Positions 19,603 through 32,388 of a stretch of 64,000 bases of DNA are shown in pieces. The notes under the pieces were generated by a model that saw only the letters and a program-made list of their open reading frames with translations, did no database searches and had not been told where the DNA came from. Source of the DNA: Ptiloglossa arizonensis (Eukaryota; Arthropoda; Insecta; Hymenoptera; Colletidae); assembly GCF_051014685.1 (NCBI RefSeq), contig NW_027479270.1:62001-126000 (forward strand), in the 5' to 3' direction. Within the stretch, counting starts at the first letter, position 1. The number at the start of each line of letters is the position of its first letter. The position numbers and the translations under genes are program-made.

Positions 19603-22402
19603 GAGATAAGAAACGCTTGAGAAACTCAAAATTTTCGCAGTTCTGATGCTCGAAACGAATAACTAGAACCGCCTAGGGGAAAAGTGCGCATACCGTTGTA
19701 ATCGGGCGAGTTTCTACTTTCAGATGCAACAGAAATTTTGCGGATTGATCAATCCGTTCGCGGGATATGGCAGTTTGGAGATCAGAAACGCTTGAGAAAC
19801 TCAAAATTTTCGCAGTTCTGATGCTCGAAACGAATAACTAGAACGGCCTAGGGGAAAACTACAACTACCGTTGTAATCGGGCGCTTTTCTACTTTCAGAT
19901 GCAACAGAAATTTTGCGGATTTGTCAATCCGTTCGCGAGATATGGCAGTTTGGAGGTAAGAAACGCTTGAGAAACTCAAAATTTTCGCAGTTCTGATGCT
20001 CGAAACGAATAACTAGAACGGCCTAGGGGAAAACTACAACTACCGTTGTAATCGGGCGCTTTTCTACTTTCAGATGCAACAGAAATTTTGCGGATTGGTC
20101 AATCCGTTCGCGAGATATGGCAGTTTGGAGGTAAGAAACGCTTGAGAAACTCAAAATTTTCACAGTTCTGATGCTCGAAACAAGTAACTAGAACGGCCTA
20201 GGGGAAAAGTACGCATACAGTTGTAATCGGGCGAGTTTCTACTTTTAGATGCAACAGAAATTTTGCGGATTGGTCAATCCGTTCGCGAGATATGGCAGTT
20301 TGGAGGTAAGAAACGCTTGAGAAACTCAAAATTTTCGCAGTTCTGATGCTCGACACGAATAACTAGAACGGCCTAGGGGAAAAGTGCGCATACCGTTGTA
20401 ATCGGTCGAGTTTCTACTTTCAGATGCAGCAGAAATTTTGCGTATTGGTCAATCCTTTCGCGAGATATGGCAGTTTGGAGGTAAGAAACGCTTGAGAAAC
20501 TCAAAATTTTCGCAGTTCTGATGCTCGAAACGAATAACTAGAACGGCCTAGGAAAAAACTCCACCTACCGTTGTAATCGGGCGAGTTTCTACTTTCAGAT
20601 GCAACAGAAATTTTGCGGATTGATCAATCCCTTCGCGAGATATGGCAGTTTGGAGATAAGAAACGCTTGAGAAACTTAAAATTTTCGCATTTCTGATGCT
20701 CGATACGAATAACTAGAACGGCCTATGGGAAAAGTGCTCGTACCATTGTAATCGGGCGAGTTTCTACTTTCAGAAGCAACAGAAATTTTGCGGATTGGTT
20801 AATCCGTTCGCGAGATATGGCAGTTTGGAGGTAAGAAACGCTTGAGAAACTCAAAATTTTCGCAGTTCTGATGCTCGACACGAATAACTAGAACGGCCTA
20901 GGGGAAAAGTGCGCATACCGTTGTAATCGGTCGAGTTTCTACTTTCAGATGCAGCAGAAATTTTGCGTATTGGTCAATCCTTTCGCGAGATATGGCAGTT
21001 TGGAGGTAAGAAACGCTTGAGAAACTCAAAATTTTCGCAGTTCTGATGCTCGAAACGAATAACTAGAACGGCCTAGGGGAAAACTCCACCTACCGTTGTA
21101 ATCGGGCGAGTTTCTACTTTCAGATGCAACAGAAATTTTGCGGATTGATCAATCCGTTCGCGAGATATGGCAGTTTGGAGATAAGAAACGCTTGAGAAAC
21201 TCAAAATTTTCGCAATTCTGATGCTCGATACGAATAACTAGAACGGCCTAGGGGAAAAGTACGCATACCGTTGTAATCGGGCGAGTTTCTACTTTTAGAT
21301 GCAACAGAAATTTTGAGGATTGGTCAATCCGTTCGCGAGATATGGCAGTTTGGAGGTAAGAAACCCTTGAGAAACTCAAAATTTTCGCAGTTCTGATGCT
21401 CGAAACGAATAACTAGAACGGCCTAGGGGAAAACTACAACTACCGTTGTAATCGGGCGAGTTTCTACTTTCAGATGCAACAGAAATTTTGCGGATTGATC
21501 AATCCGTTCGCGAGATATGGCAGTTTGGAGATAAGAAACGCTTGAGAAACTCAAAATTTTCGCAGTTCTGATGCCCGAAACGAGTAACTAGAACCGCCTA
21601 GGGGAAAAGTGCGCATACCGTTGTAATCGGGCGAGTTTCTACATTCAGATGCAACAGAAGTTTTGCGGATTGATCAATCCGTTCGCGGGATATGGCAGTT
21701 TGGAGATAAGAAACGCTTGAGAAACTCAAAATTTTCCCAGTTCTGATGCTCGACACGAATAACTAGAACGGCCTAGGGGAAAAGTGCGCATACCGTTGTA
21801 ATTGGGCGAGTTTCTACTTTCAGATGCAACAGAAATTTTGCGGATTGGTCAATCCGTTCGCGAGATATGGCAGTTTGGAGGTAAGAAACGCTTGAGAAAC
21901 TCAAAATTTTCGCAGTTCTGATGCTCGACACGAATAACTAGAACGGCCTAGGGGAAAACTACAACTACCGATGTAATCGGGCGAGTTTCTACTTTCAGGT
22001 GCAACAGAAATTTTGAGGATTGGTCAATCCGTTCGCGAGATATTGCAGTTTGGAGGTAAGAAACGCTTGAGAAACTCAAAATTTTGGCAGTTCTGATGCT
22101 CGAAACGAATAACTAGAACGGCCTAGGGGAAAACTACAACTACCGTTGTAATCGGGCGAGATTCTACTTTCAGATGCAACAGAAATTTTGCGGATTGATC
22201 AATCCGTTCGCGAGATATGGCAGTTTGGAGATAAGAAACGCTTGAGAAACTCAAAATTTTCGCAGTTCTGATGCTCGAAACGAGTAACTAGAACCGCCTA
22301 GGGGAAAAGTGCGCATACCGTTGTAATCGGGCGAGTTTCTACATTCAGATGCAACAGAAGTTTTGCGGATTGATCAATCCGTTCGCGGGATATGGCAGTT
22401 TT
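19603..22402 (+). repeat. 16-mer higher-order repeat, copy 2 (2800 bp)
   Basis: A direct tandem copy of the preceding 2800 bp. I found no difference at any of the diagnostic positions or lines I compared, so identity looks complete or nearly so. That implies very recent duplication or local homogenisation; an assembly duplication cannot be excluded from sequence alone. Confidence 0.95.
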
Positions 22403-24454
22403 GAGATAAGAAACGCTTGAGAAACTCAAAATTTTCGCAGTTCTGATGCTCGAAACGAATAACTAGAACCGCCTAGGGGAAAAGTGCGCATACCGTTGTA
22501 ATCGGGCGAGTTTCTACTTTCAGATGCAACAGAAATTTTGCGGATTGATCAATCCGTTCGCGAGATATGGCAGTTTGGAGATAAGAAACGCTTGAGAAAC
22601 TTAAAATTTTCGCATTTCTGATGCTCGATACGAATAACTAGAACGGCCTATGGGAAAAGTGCTCGTACCATTGTAATCGGGCGAGTTTCTACTTTCAGAA
22701 GCAACAGAAATTTTGCGGATTGGTTAATCCGTTCGCGAGATATGGCAGTTTGGAGGTAAGAAACGCTTGAGAAACTCAAAATTTTCGCAGTTCTGATGCT
22801 CGACACGAATAACTAGAACGGCCTAGGGGAAAAGTGCGCATACCGTTGTAATCGGTCGAGTTTCTACTTTCAGATGCAGCAGAAATTTTGCGTATTGGTC
22901 AATCCTTTCGCGAGATATGGCAGTTTGGAGGTAAGAAACGCTTGAGAAACTCAAAATTTTCGCAGTTCTGATGCTCGAAACGAATAACTAGAACGGCCTA
23001 GGGGAAAACTCCACCTACCGTTGTAATCGGGCGAGTTTCTACTTTCAGATGCAACAGAAATTTTGCGGATTGATCAATCCGTTCGCGAGATATGGCAGTT
23101 TGGAGATAAGAAACGCTTGAGAAACTCAAAATTTTCGCAATTCTGATGCTCGACACGAATAACTAGAACGGCCTAGGGGAAAAGTGCGCATACCGTTGTA
23201 ATCGGTCGAGTTTCTACTTTCAGATGCAGCAGAAATTTTGCGTATTGGTCAATCCTTTCGCGAGATATGGCAGTTTGGAGGTAAGAAACCCTTGAGAAAC
23301 TCAAAATTTTCGCAGTTCTGATGCTCGAAACGAATAACTAGAACGGCCTAGGGGAAAACTCCACCTACCGTTGTAATCGGGCGAGTTTCTACTTTCAGAT
23401 GCAACAGAAATTTTGCGGATTGATCAATCCGTTCGCGAGATATGGCAGTTTGGAGATAAGAAACGCTTGAGAAACTCAAAATTTTCGCAATTCTGATGCT
23501 CGATACGAATAACTAGAACGGCTTAGGGGAAAAGTACGCATACCGTTGTAATCGGGCGAGTTTCTACTTTTAGATGCAACAGAAATTTTGCGGATTGGTC
23601 AATCCGTTCGCGAGATATGGCAGTTTGGAGGTAAGAAACGCTTGAGAAACTCAAAATTTTCGCAGTTCTGATGCTCGAAACGAATAACTAGAACGGCCTA
23701 GGGGAAAACTACAACTACCGTTGTAATCGGGCGAGTTTCTACTTTCAGATGCAACAGAAATTTTGCGGATTGATCAATCCGTTCGCGAGATATGGCAGTT
23801 TGGAGATAAGAAACGCTTGAGAAACTCAAAATTTTCGCAGTTCTGATGCTCGAAACGAGTAACTAGAACCGCCTAGGGGAAAAGTGCGCATACCGTTGTA
23901 ATCGGGCGAGTTTCTACATTCAGATGCAACAGAAGTTTTGCGGATTGATCAATCCGTTCGCGGGATATGGCAGTTTTGAGATAAGAAACGCTTGAGAAAC
24001 TCAAAATTTTCGCAGTTCTGATGCTCGAAACGAATAACTAGAACCGCCTAGGGGAAAAGTGCGCATACCGTTGTAATCGGGCGAGTTTCTACTTTCAGAT
24101 GCAACAGAAATTTTGCGGATTGATCAATCCGTTCGCGAGATATGGCAGTTTGGAGATAAGAAACGCTTGAGAAACTTAAAATTTTCACATTTCTGATGCT
24201 CGATACGAATAACTAGAACGGCCTATGGGAAAAGTGCTCGTACCATTGTAATCGGGCGAGTTTCTACTTTCAGAGGCATCAGAAATTTTGCGGATTGGTT
24301 AAGCCGTTCGCGAGATATGGCAGTTTGGAGGTAAGAAACGCTTGAGAAACTCAAAATTTTCGCAGTTCTGATGCTCGACACGAATAACTAGAACGGCCTA
24401 GGGGAAAAGTGCGCATACCGTTGTAATCGGTCGAGTTTCTACTTTCAGATGCAG
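22403..24454 (+). repeat. Third 16-mer copy, internally deleted and rearranged
   Basis: The first 160 bp continue the 2800 bp period. At about 22563 the copy jumps forward to the equivalent of 20638, so the spacing becomes 1925 bp and five units are skipped. A 350 bp (two-unit) duplication follows: the GACACG/CGGTCGAG unit at 22801 recurs at 23151 with a hybrid unit at the join. A unit near 24180-24310 carries private changes (CACATTTC, CAGAGGCATCAG, GTTAAGCCG) that recur downstream at about 35295 and 36170. Confidence 0.85.
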
Positions 24455-26379
24455 CAGAAATTTTGCGTATTGGTCAATCCTTTCGCGAGATATGGCAGTT
24501 TGGAGGTAAGAAACGCTTGAGAAACTCAAAATTTTCGCAGTTCTGATGCTCGAAACGAATAACTAGAACGGCCTAGGGGAAAACTCCACCTACCGTTGTA
24601 ATCGGGCGAGTTTCTACTTTCAGATGCAACAGAAATTTTGCGGATTGATCAATCCGTTCGCGAGATATGGCAGTTTGGAGATAAGAAACGCTTGAGAAAC
24701 TCAAAATTTTCGCAATTCTGATGCTCGATACGAATAACTAGAACGGCCTAGGGGAAAAGTACGCATACCGTTGTAATCGGGCGAGTTTCTACTTTTAGAT
24801 GCAACAGAAATTTTGAGGATTGGTCAATCCGTTCGCGAGATATGGCAGTTTGGAGGTAAGAAACCCTTGAGAAACTCAAAATTTTCGCAGTTCTGATTCT
24901 CGAAACGAATAACTAGAACCGCCTAGGGGAAAAGTACGCATACCGTTGTAATCGGGCGAGTTTCTACTTTCAGATGCAACAGAAATTTTGCGGATTGATC
25001 AATCCGTTCGCGAGATATGGCAGTTTGGAGATAAGAAACGCTTGAGAAACTCAAAATTTTCGCAGTTCTGATGCCCGAAACGAGTAACTAGAACCGCCTA
25101 GGGGAAAAGTGCGCATACCGTTGTAATCGGGCGAGTTTCTACATTCAGATGCAACAGAAGTTTTGCGGATTGATCAATCCGTTCGCGGGATATGGCAGTT
25201 TGGAGATAAGAAACGCTTGAGAAACTCAAAATTTTCCCAGTTCTGATGCTCGACACGAATAACTAGAACGGCCTAGGGGAAAAGTGCGCATACCGTTGTA
25301 ATTGGGCGAGTTTCTACTTTCAGATGCAACAGAAATTTTGCGGATTGGTCAATCCGTTCGCGAGATATGGCAGTTTGGAGGTAAGAAACGCTTGAGAAAC
25401 TCAAAATTTTCGCAGTTCTGATGCTCGACACGAATAACTAGAACGGCCTAGGGGAAAACTACAACTACCGTTGTAATCGGGCGAGTTTCTACTTTCAGGT
25501 GCAACAGAAATTTTGAGGATTGGTCAATCCGTTCGCGAGATATTGCAGTTTGGAGGTAAGAAACGCTTGAGAAACTCAAAATTTTCGCAGTTCTGATGCT
25601 CGAAACGAATAACTAGAACGGCCTAGGGGAAAACTACAACTACCGTTGTAATCGGGCGAGTTTCTACTTTCAGATGCAACAGAAATTTTGCGGATTGATC
25701 AATCCGTTCGCGAGATATGGCAGTTTGGAGATAAGAAACGCTTGAGAAACTCAAAATTTTCGCAGTTCTGATGCTCGAAACGAGTAACTAGAACCGCCTA
25801 GGGGAAAAGTGCGCATACCGTTGTAATCGGGCGAGTTTCTACATTCAGATGCAACAGAAGTTTTGCGGATTGATCAATCCGTTCGCGGGATATGGCAGTT
25901 TTGAGATAAGAAACGCTTGAGAAACTCAAAATTTTCGCAGTTCTGATGCTCGATACGAATAACTAGAACGGCCTATGGGAAAAGTGCTCGTACCATTGTA
26001 ATCGGGCGAGTTTCTACTTTCAGAAGCAACAGAAATTTTGCGGATTGGTTAATCCGTTCGCGAGATATGGCAGTTTGGAGGTAAGAAACGCTTGAGAAAC
26101 TCAAAATTTTCGCAGTTCTGATGCTCGACACGAATAACTAGAACGGCCTAGGGGAAAAGTGCGCATACCGTTGTAATCGGTCGAGTTTCTACTTTCAGAT
26201 GCAGCAGAAATTTTGCGTATTGGTCAATCCTTTCGCGAGATATGGCAGTTTGGAGGTAAGAAACGCTTGAGAAACTCAAAATTTTCGCAGTTCTGATGCT
26301 CGAAACGAATAACTAGAACGGCCTAGGGGAAAACTCCACCTACCGTTGTAATCGGGCGAGTTTCTACTTTCAGATGCAA
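24455..26379 (+). repeat. 11-mer higher-order repeat, copy 1 (1925 bp)
   Basis: A shortened derivative of the 16-mer. It shares its 3' units (AAACCCTTG, CCCGAAACGAG, CTACATTCAG, TTTTCCCAG, AATTGGG, GATATTGCAG, TTTTGAGATAAG) but is marked by CTGATTCTCG at 24893, which the 16-mer copies lack. It repeats at 1925 bp; the match to copy 2 starts at 24455, right after a base that differs (G24454 versus A26379). Confidence 0.9.
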
Positions 26380-28304
26380 CAGAAATTTTGCGTATTGGTC
26401 AATCCTTTCGCGAGATATGGCAGTTTGGAGGTAAGAAACGCTTGAGAAACTCAAAATTTTCGCAGTTCTGATGCTCGAAACGAATAACTAGAACGGCCTA
26501 GGGGAAAACTCCACCTACCGTTGTAATCGGGCGAGTTTCTACTTTCAGATGCAACAGAAATTTTGCGGATTGATCAATCCGTTCGCGAGATATGGCAGTT
26601 TGGAGATAAGAAACGCTTGAGAAACTCAAAATTTTCGCAATTCTGATGCTCGATACGAATAACTAGAACGGCCTAGGGGAAAAGTACGCATACCGTTGTA
26701 ATCGGGCGAGTTTCTACTTTTAGATGCAACAGAAATTTTGAGGATTGGTCAATCCGTTCGCGAGATATGGCAGTTTGGAGGTAAGAAACCCTTGAGAAAC
26801 TCAAAATTTTCGCAGTTCTGATTCTCGAAACGAATAACTAGAACCGCCTAGGGGAAAAGTACGCATACCGTTGTAATCGGGCGAGTTTCTACTTTCAGAT
26901 GCAACAGAAATTTTGCGGATTGATCAATCCGTTCGCGAGATATGGCAGTTTGGAGATAAGAAACGCTTGAGAAACTCAAAATTTTCGCAGTTCTGATGCC
27001 CGAAACGAGTAACTAGAACCGCCTAGGGGAAAAGTGCGCATACCGTTGTAATCGGGCGAGTTTCTACATTCAGATGCAACAGAAGTTTTGCGGATTGATC
27101 AATCCGTTCGCGGGATATGGCAGTTTGGAGATAAGAAACGCTTGAGAAACTCAAAATTTTCCCAGTTCTGATGCTCGACACGAATAACTAGAACGGCCTA
27201 GGGGAAAAGTGCGCATACCGTTGTAATTGGGCGAGTTTCTACTTTCAGATGCAACAGAAATTTTGCGGATTGGTCAATCCGTTCGCGAGATATGGCAGTT
27301 TGGAGGTAAGAAACGCTTGAGAAACTCAAAATTTTCGCAGTTCTGATGCTCGACACGAATAACTAGAACGGCCTAGGGGAAAACTACAACTACCGTTGTA
27401 ATCGGGCGAGTTTCTACTTTCAGGTGCAACAGAAATTTTGAGGATTGGTCAATCCGTTCGCGAGATATTGCAGTTTGGAGGTAAGAAACGCTTGAGAAAC
27501 TCAAAATTTTCGCAGTTCTGATGCTCGAAACGAATAACTAGAACGGCCTAGGGGAAAACTACAACTACCGTTGTAATCGGGCGAGTTTCTACTTTCAGAT
27601 GCAACAGAAATTTTGCGGATTGATCAATCCGTTCGCGAGATATGGCAGTTTGGAGATAAGAAACGCTTGAGAAACTCAAAATTTTCGCAGTTCTGATGCT
27701 CGAAACGAGTAACTAGAACCGCCTAGGGGAAAAGTGCGCATACCGTTGTAATCGGGCGAGTTTCTACATTCAGATGCAACAGAAGTTTTGCGGATTGATC
27801 AATCCGTTCGCGGGATATGGCAGTTTTGAGATAAGAAACGCTGAGAAACTCAAAATTTTCGCAGTTCTGATGCTCGATACGAATAACTAGAACGGCCTAT
27901 GGGAAAAGTGCTCGTACCATTGTAATCGGGCTAGTTTCTACTTTCAGAAGCAACAGAAATTTTGCGGATTGGTTAATCCGTTCGCGAGATATGGCAGTTT
28001 GGAGGTAAGAAACGCTTGAGAAACTCAAATTTTCGCAGTTTCTGATGCTCGACACGAATAACTAGAACGGCCTAGGGGAAAAGTGCGCATAACGTTGTAA
28101 TCGGTCGAGTTTCTACTTTCAGATGCAGCAGAAATTTTGCGTATTGGTCAATCCTTTCGCGAGATATGGCAGTTTGGAGGTAAGAAACGCTTGAGAAACT
28201 CAAAATTTTCGCAGTTCTGATGCTCGAAACGAATAACTAGAACGGCCTAGGGGAAAACTCCACCTACCGTTTGTAATCGGGCGAGTTTCTACTTTCAGAT
28301 GCAA
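26380..28304 (+). repeat. 11-mer higher-order repeat, copy 2 (1925 bp)
   Basis: Follows copy 1 at exactly eleven units, e.g. CTGATTCTCG at 26818. A hybrid unit at its start joins CTCCACC with GCGTATTGGTC. Its last 460 bases contain an unusual cluster of single-base indels (27840-28270) not seen in any related copy. The block downstream at 36.8-38.3 kb has only one such 11-mer. Confidence 0.85.
27841..28270. other. Cluster of single-base indels
   Basis: Within 430 bp: CGCTGAG for CGCTTGAG at 27840, a compensated pair CAAATTTT and CAGTTTCTG at about 28027-28042, and CCGTTTGTAATC for CCGTTGTAATC at about 28268. Substitutions GGGCTAG (about 27930) and CATAACG (about 28089) are also unique. The related copy at 37.8-38.3 kb has none of these. 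Elsewhere in the window such indels are about one per several kb. Confidence 0.8.
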
Positions 28305-29579
28305 CAGAAATTTTGCGGATTGATCAATCCGTTCGCGAGATATGGCAGTTTGGAGATAAGAAACGCTTGAGAAACTCAAAATTTTCGCAATTCTGATGCT
28401 CGATACGAATAACTAGAACGGCCTAGGGGAAAAGTACGCATACCGTTGTAATCGGGCGAGTTTCTACTTTCAGATGCAACAGAAATTTTGCGGATTGATC
28501 AATCCGTTCGCGAGATATGGCAGTTTGGAGATAAGAAACGTTTGAGAAACTCAAAATTTTCGCAGTTCTGATGCTCGAAACGAATAACTAGAACCGCCTA
28601 GGGGAAAAGTGCGCATACCGTTGTAATCGGGCGAGTTTCTACTTTCAGATGCAACAGAAATTTTGCGGATTGATCAATCCGTTCGCGGGATATGGCAGTT
28701 TGGAGATAAGAAACGCTTGAGAAACTCAAAATTTTCGCAGTTCTGATGCTCGAAACGAATAACTAGAACCGCCTAGGGGAAAAGTGCGCATACCGTTGTA
28801 ATCGGGCGAGTTTCTACTTTCAGATGCAACAGAAATTTTGCGTATTGGACAATCCTTTCGCGAGATATGGCAGTTTGGAGGTAAGAAACGTTTGAAAAAC
28901 TCAAAATTTTCGCAGTTCTGATGCTCGAAACGAATAACTAGAACGGCCTAGGGGAAAACTACACCTACCGTTGTAATCGGGCGAGTTTCTACTTTCAGAT
29001 GCAACAGAAATTTTGCGGATTGATCAATCCGTTCGCGAGATATGGCAGTTTGGAGATCAGAAACGCTTGAGAAACTCAAAATTTTCGCAGTTCTGATGCT
29101 CGAAACGAATAACTAGAACGGCCTAGGGGAAAACTACAACTACCGTTGTAATCGGGCGCTTTTCTACTTTCAGATGCAACAGAAATTTTGCGGATTGGTC
29201 AATCCGTTCGCGAGATATGGCAGTTTGGAGGTAAGAAACGCTTGAGAAACTCAAAATTTTCGCAGTTCTGATGCTCGAAACGAATAACTAGAACGGCCTA
29301 GGGGAAAACTACAACTACCGTTGTAATCGGGCGCTTTTCTACTTTCAGATGCAACAGAAATTTTGCGGATTGGTCAATCCGTTCGCGAGATATGGCAGTT
29401 TGGAGGTAAGAAACGCTTGAGAAACTCAAAATTTTCACAGTTCTGATGCTCGAAACGAGTAACTAGAACGGCCTAGGGGAAAAGTACGCATACAGTTGTA
29501 ATCGGGCGAGTTTCTACTTTTAGATGCAACAGAAATTTTGCGGATTGGTCAATCCGTTCGCGAGATATGGCAGTTTGGA
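28305..29579 (+). repeat. Variant units linking 11-mer and 8-mer blocks
   Basis: About seven satellite units, including the AACGTTTGAG unit (28530), GCGTATTGGAC with CTTTCGCG (28841), GTTTGAAAAACTC (28889), the GATCAG unit (29055) and two GGGCGCTTTT units. The same order recurs at about 38.28-39.55 kb (offset 9974), where GCGTATTGGAC is at 38813. Only satellite is visible. Confidence 0.85.
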
Positions 29580-30978
29580 GGTAAGAAACGCTTGAGAAAC
29601 TCAAAATTGTCGCAGTTCTGATGCTCGACACGAATAACTAGAACGGCCTAGGGGAAAAGTGCGCATACCGTTGTAATCGGTCGAGTTTCTACTTTCAGAT
29701 GCAGCAGAAATTTTGCGTATTGGTCAATCCTTTCGCGAGATATGGCAGTTTGGAGGTAAGAAACGTTTGAAAAACTCAAATTTTCGCAGTTCTGATGCTC
29801 GAAACGAATAACTAGAACGGCCTAGGGGAAAACTACACCTACCGTTGTAATCGGGCGCTTTTCTACTTTCAGATGCAACAGAAATTTTGCGGATTGGTCA
29901 ATCCGTTCGCGAGATATGGCAGTTTGGAGGTAAGAAACGCTTGAGAAACTCAAAATTTTCACAGTTCTGATGCTCGAAACGAGTAACTAGAACGGCCTAG
30001 GGGAAAAGTACGCATACAGTTGTAATCGGGCGAGTTTCTACTTTTAGATGCAACAGAAATTTTGCGGATTGGTCAATCCGTTCGCGAGATATGGCAGTTT
30101 GGAGGTAAGAAACGCTTGAGAAACTCAAAATTTTCGCAGTTCTGATGCTCGACACGAATAACTAGAACGGCCTAGGGGAAAAGTGCGCATACCGTTGTAA
30201 TCGGTCGAGTTTCTACTTTCAGATGCAGCAGAAATTTTGCGTATTGGTCAATCCTTTCGCGAGATATGGCAGTTTGGAGGTAAGAAACGCTTGAGAAACT
30301 CAAAATTTTCGCAGTTCTGATGCTCGAAACGAATAACTAGAACGGCCTAGGAAAAAACTCCACCTACCATTGTAATCGGGCGAGTTTCTACTTTCAGAGG
30401 CAACAGAAATTTTGCGGATTGGTTAATCCGTTCGCGAGATATGGCAGTTTGGAGGTAAGAAACGCTTGAGAAACTCAAAATTTTCGCAGTTCTGATGCTC
30501 GACACGAATAACTAGAACGGCCTAGGGGAAAAGTGCGCATACCGTTGTAATCGGTCGAGTTTCTACTTTCAGATGCAGCAGAAATTTTGCGTATTGGTCA
30601 ATCCTTTCGCGAGATATGGCAGTTTGGAGGTAAGAAACGCTTGAGAAACTCAAAATTTTCGCAGTTCTGATGCTCGAAACGAATAACTAGAACGGCCTAG
30701 GGGAAAACTCCACCTACCGTTGTAATCGGGCGAGTTTCTACTTTCAGATGCAACAGAAATTTTGCGGATTGATCAATCCGTTCGCGAGATATGGCAGTTT
30801 GGAGATAAGAAACTCTTGAGAAACTCAAAATTTTCGCAATTCTGATGCTCGATACGAATAACTAGAACGGCCTAGGGGAAAAGTACGCATACCGTTGTAA
30901 TCGGGCGAGTTTCTACTTTTAGATGCAACAGAAATTTTGAGGATTGGTCAATCCGTTCGCGAGATATGGCAGTTTGGA
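29580..30978 (+). repeat. 8-mer higher-order repeat, copy 1 (1399 bp)
   Basis: Eight units whose markers recur 1400 bp on: AGGAAAAAACT at 30350 and 31750, CCATTG with CAGAGGCAAC near 30367 and 31767, AACTCTTGAG at 30811 and 32211. It is one base short because of CAAATTTT for CAAAATTTT at about 29779. A private AAATTGTCG is at about 29607. The AGGAAAAAACT unit is a hybrid of two units seen separately in the 16-mer. Confidence 0.9.
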
Positions 30979-32388
30979 GGTAAGAAACGCTTGAGAAACT
31001 CAAAATTTTCGCAGTTCTGATGCTCGACACGAATAACTAGAACGGCCTAGGGGAAAAGTGCGCATACCGTTGTAATCGGTCGAGTTTCTACTTTCAGATG
31101 CAGCAGAAATTTTGCGTATTGGTCAATCCTTTCGCGAGATATGGCAGTTTGGAGGTAAGAAACGTTTGAAAAACTCAAAATTTTCGCAGTTCTGATGCTC
31201 GAAACGAATAACTAGAACGGCCTAGGGGAAAACTACACCTACCGTTGTAATCGGGCGCTTTTCTACTTTCAGATGCAACAGAAATTTTGCGGATTGGTCA
31301 ATCCGTTCGCGAGATATGGCAGTTTGGAGGTAAGAAACGCTTGAGAAACTCAAAATTTTCACAGTTCTGATGCTCGAAACGAGTAACTAGAACGGCCTAG
31401 GGGAAAAGTACGCATACAGTTGTAATCGGGCGAGTTTCTACTTTTAGATGCAACAGAAATTTTGCGGATTGGTCAATCCGTTCGCGAGATATGGCAGTTT
31501 GGAGGTAAGAAACGCTTGAGAAACTCAAAATTTTCGCAGTTCTGATGCTCGACACGAATAACTAGAACGGCCTAGGGGAAAAGTGCGCATACCGTTGTAA
31601 TCGGTCGAGTTTCTACTTTCAGATGCAGCAGAAATTTTGCGTATTGGTCAATCCTTTCGCGAGATATGGCAGTTTGGAGGTAAGAAACGCTTGAGAAACT
31701 CAAAATTTTCGCAGTTCTGATGCTCGAAACGAATAACTAGAACGGCCTAGGAAAAAACTCCACCTACCATTGTAATCGGGCGAGTTTCTACTTTCAGAGG
31801 CAACAGAAATTTTGCGGATTGGTTAATCCGTTCGCGAGATATGGCAGTTTGGAGGTAAGAAACGCTTGAGAAACTCAAAATTTTCGCAGTTCTGATGCTC
31901 GACACGAATAACTAGAACGGCCTAGGGGAAAAGTGCGCATACCGTTGTAATCGGTCGAGTTTCTACTTTCAGATGCAGCAGAAATTTTGCGTATTGGTCA
32001 ATCCTTTCGCGAGATATGGCAGTTTGGAGGTAAGAAACGCTTGAGAAACTCAAAATTTTCGCAGTTCTGATGCTCGAAACGAATAACTAGAACGGCCTAG
32101 GGGAAAACTCCACCTACCGTTGTAATCGGGCGAGTTTCTACTTTCAGATGCAACAGAAATTTTGCGGATTGATCAATCCGTTCGCGAGATATGGCAGTTT
32201 GGAGATAAGAAACTCTTGAGAAACTCAAAATTTTCGCAATTCTGATGCTCGATACGAATAACTAGAACGGCCTAGGGGAAAAGTACGCATACCGTTGTAA
32301 TCGGGCGAGTTTCTACTTTTAGATGCAACAGAAATTTTGAGGATTGGTCAATCCGTTCGCGAGATATGGCAGTTTGGAGGTAAGAAAC
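30979..32388 (+). repeat. 8-mer higher-order repeat, copy 2 (about 1410 bp)
   Basis: Tandem copy of the preceding block, aligned at 1400 bp. The alignment ends at about 32388, where this copy runs into AAACCCTTG and copy 1 has AAACGCTTG. From about 31.78 kb the sequence also begins to match the 16-mer region at 20.76 kb. Confidence 0.85.
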
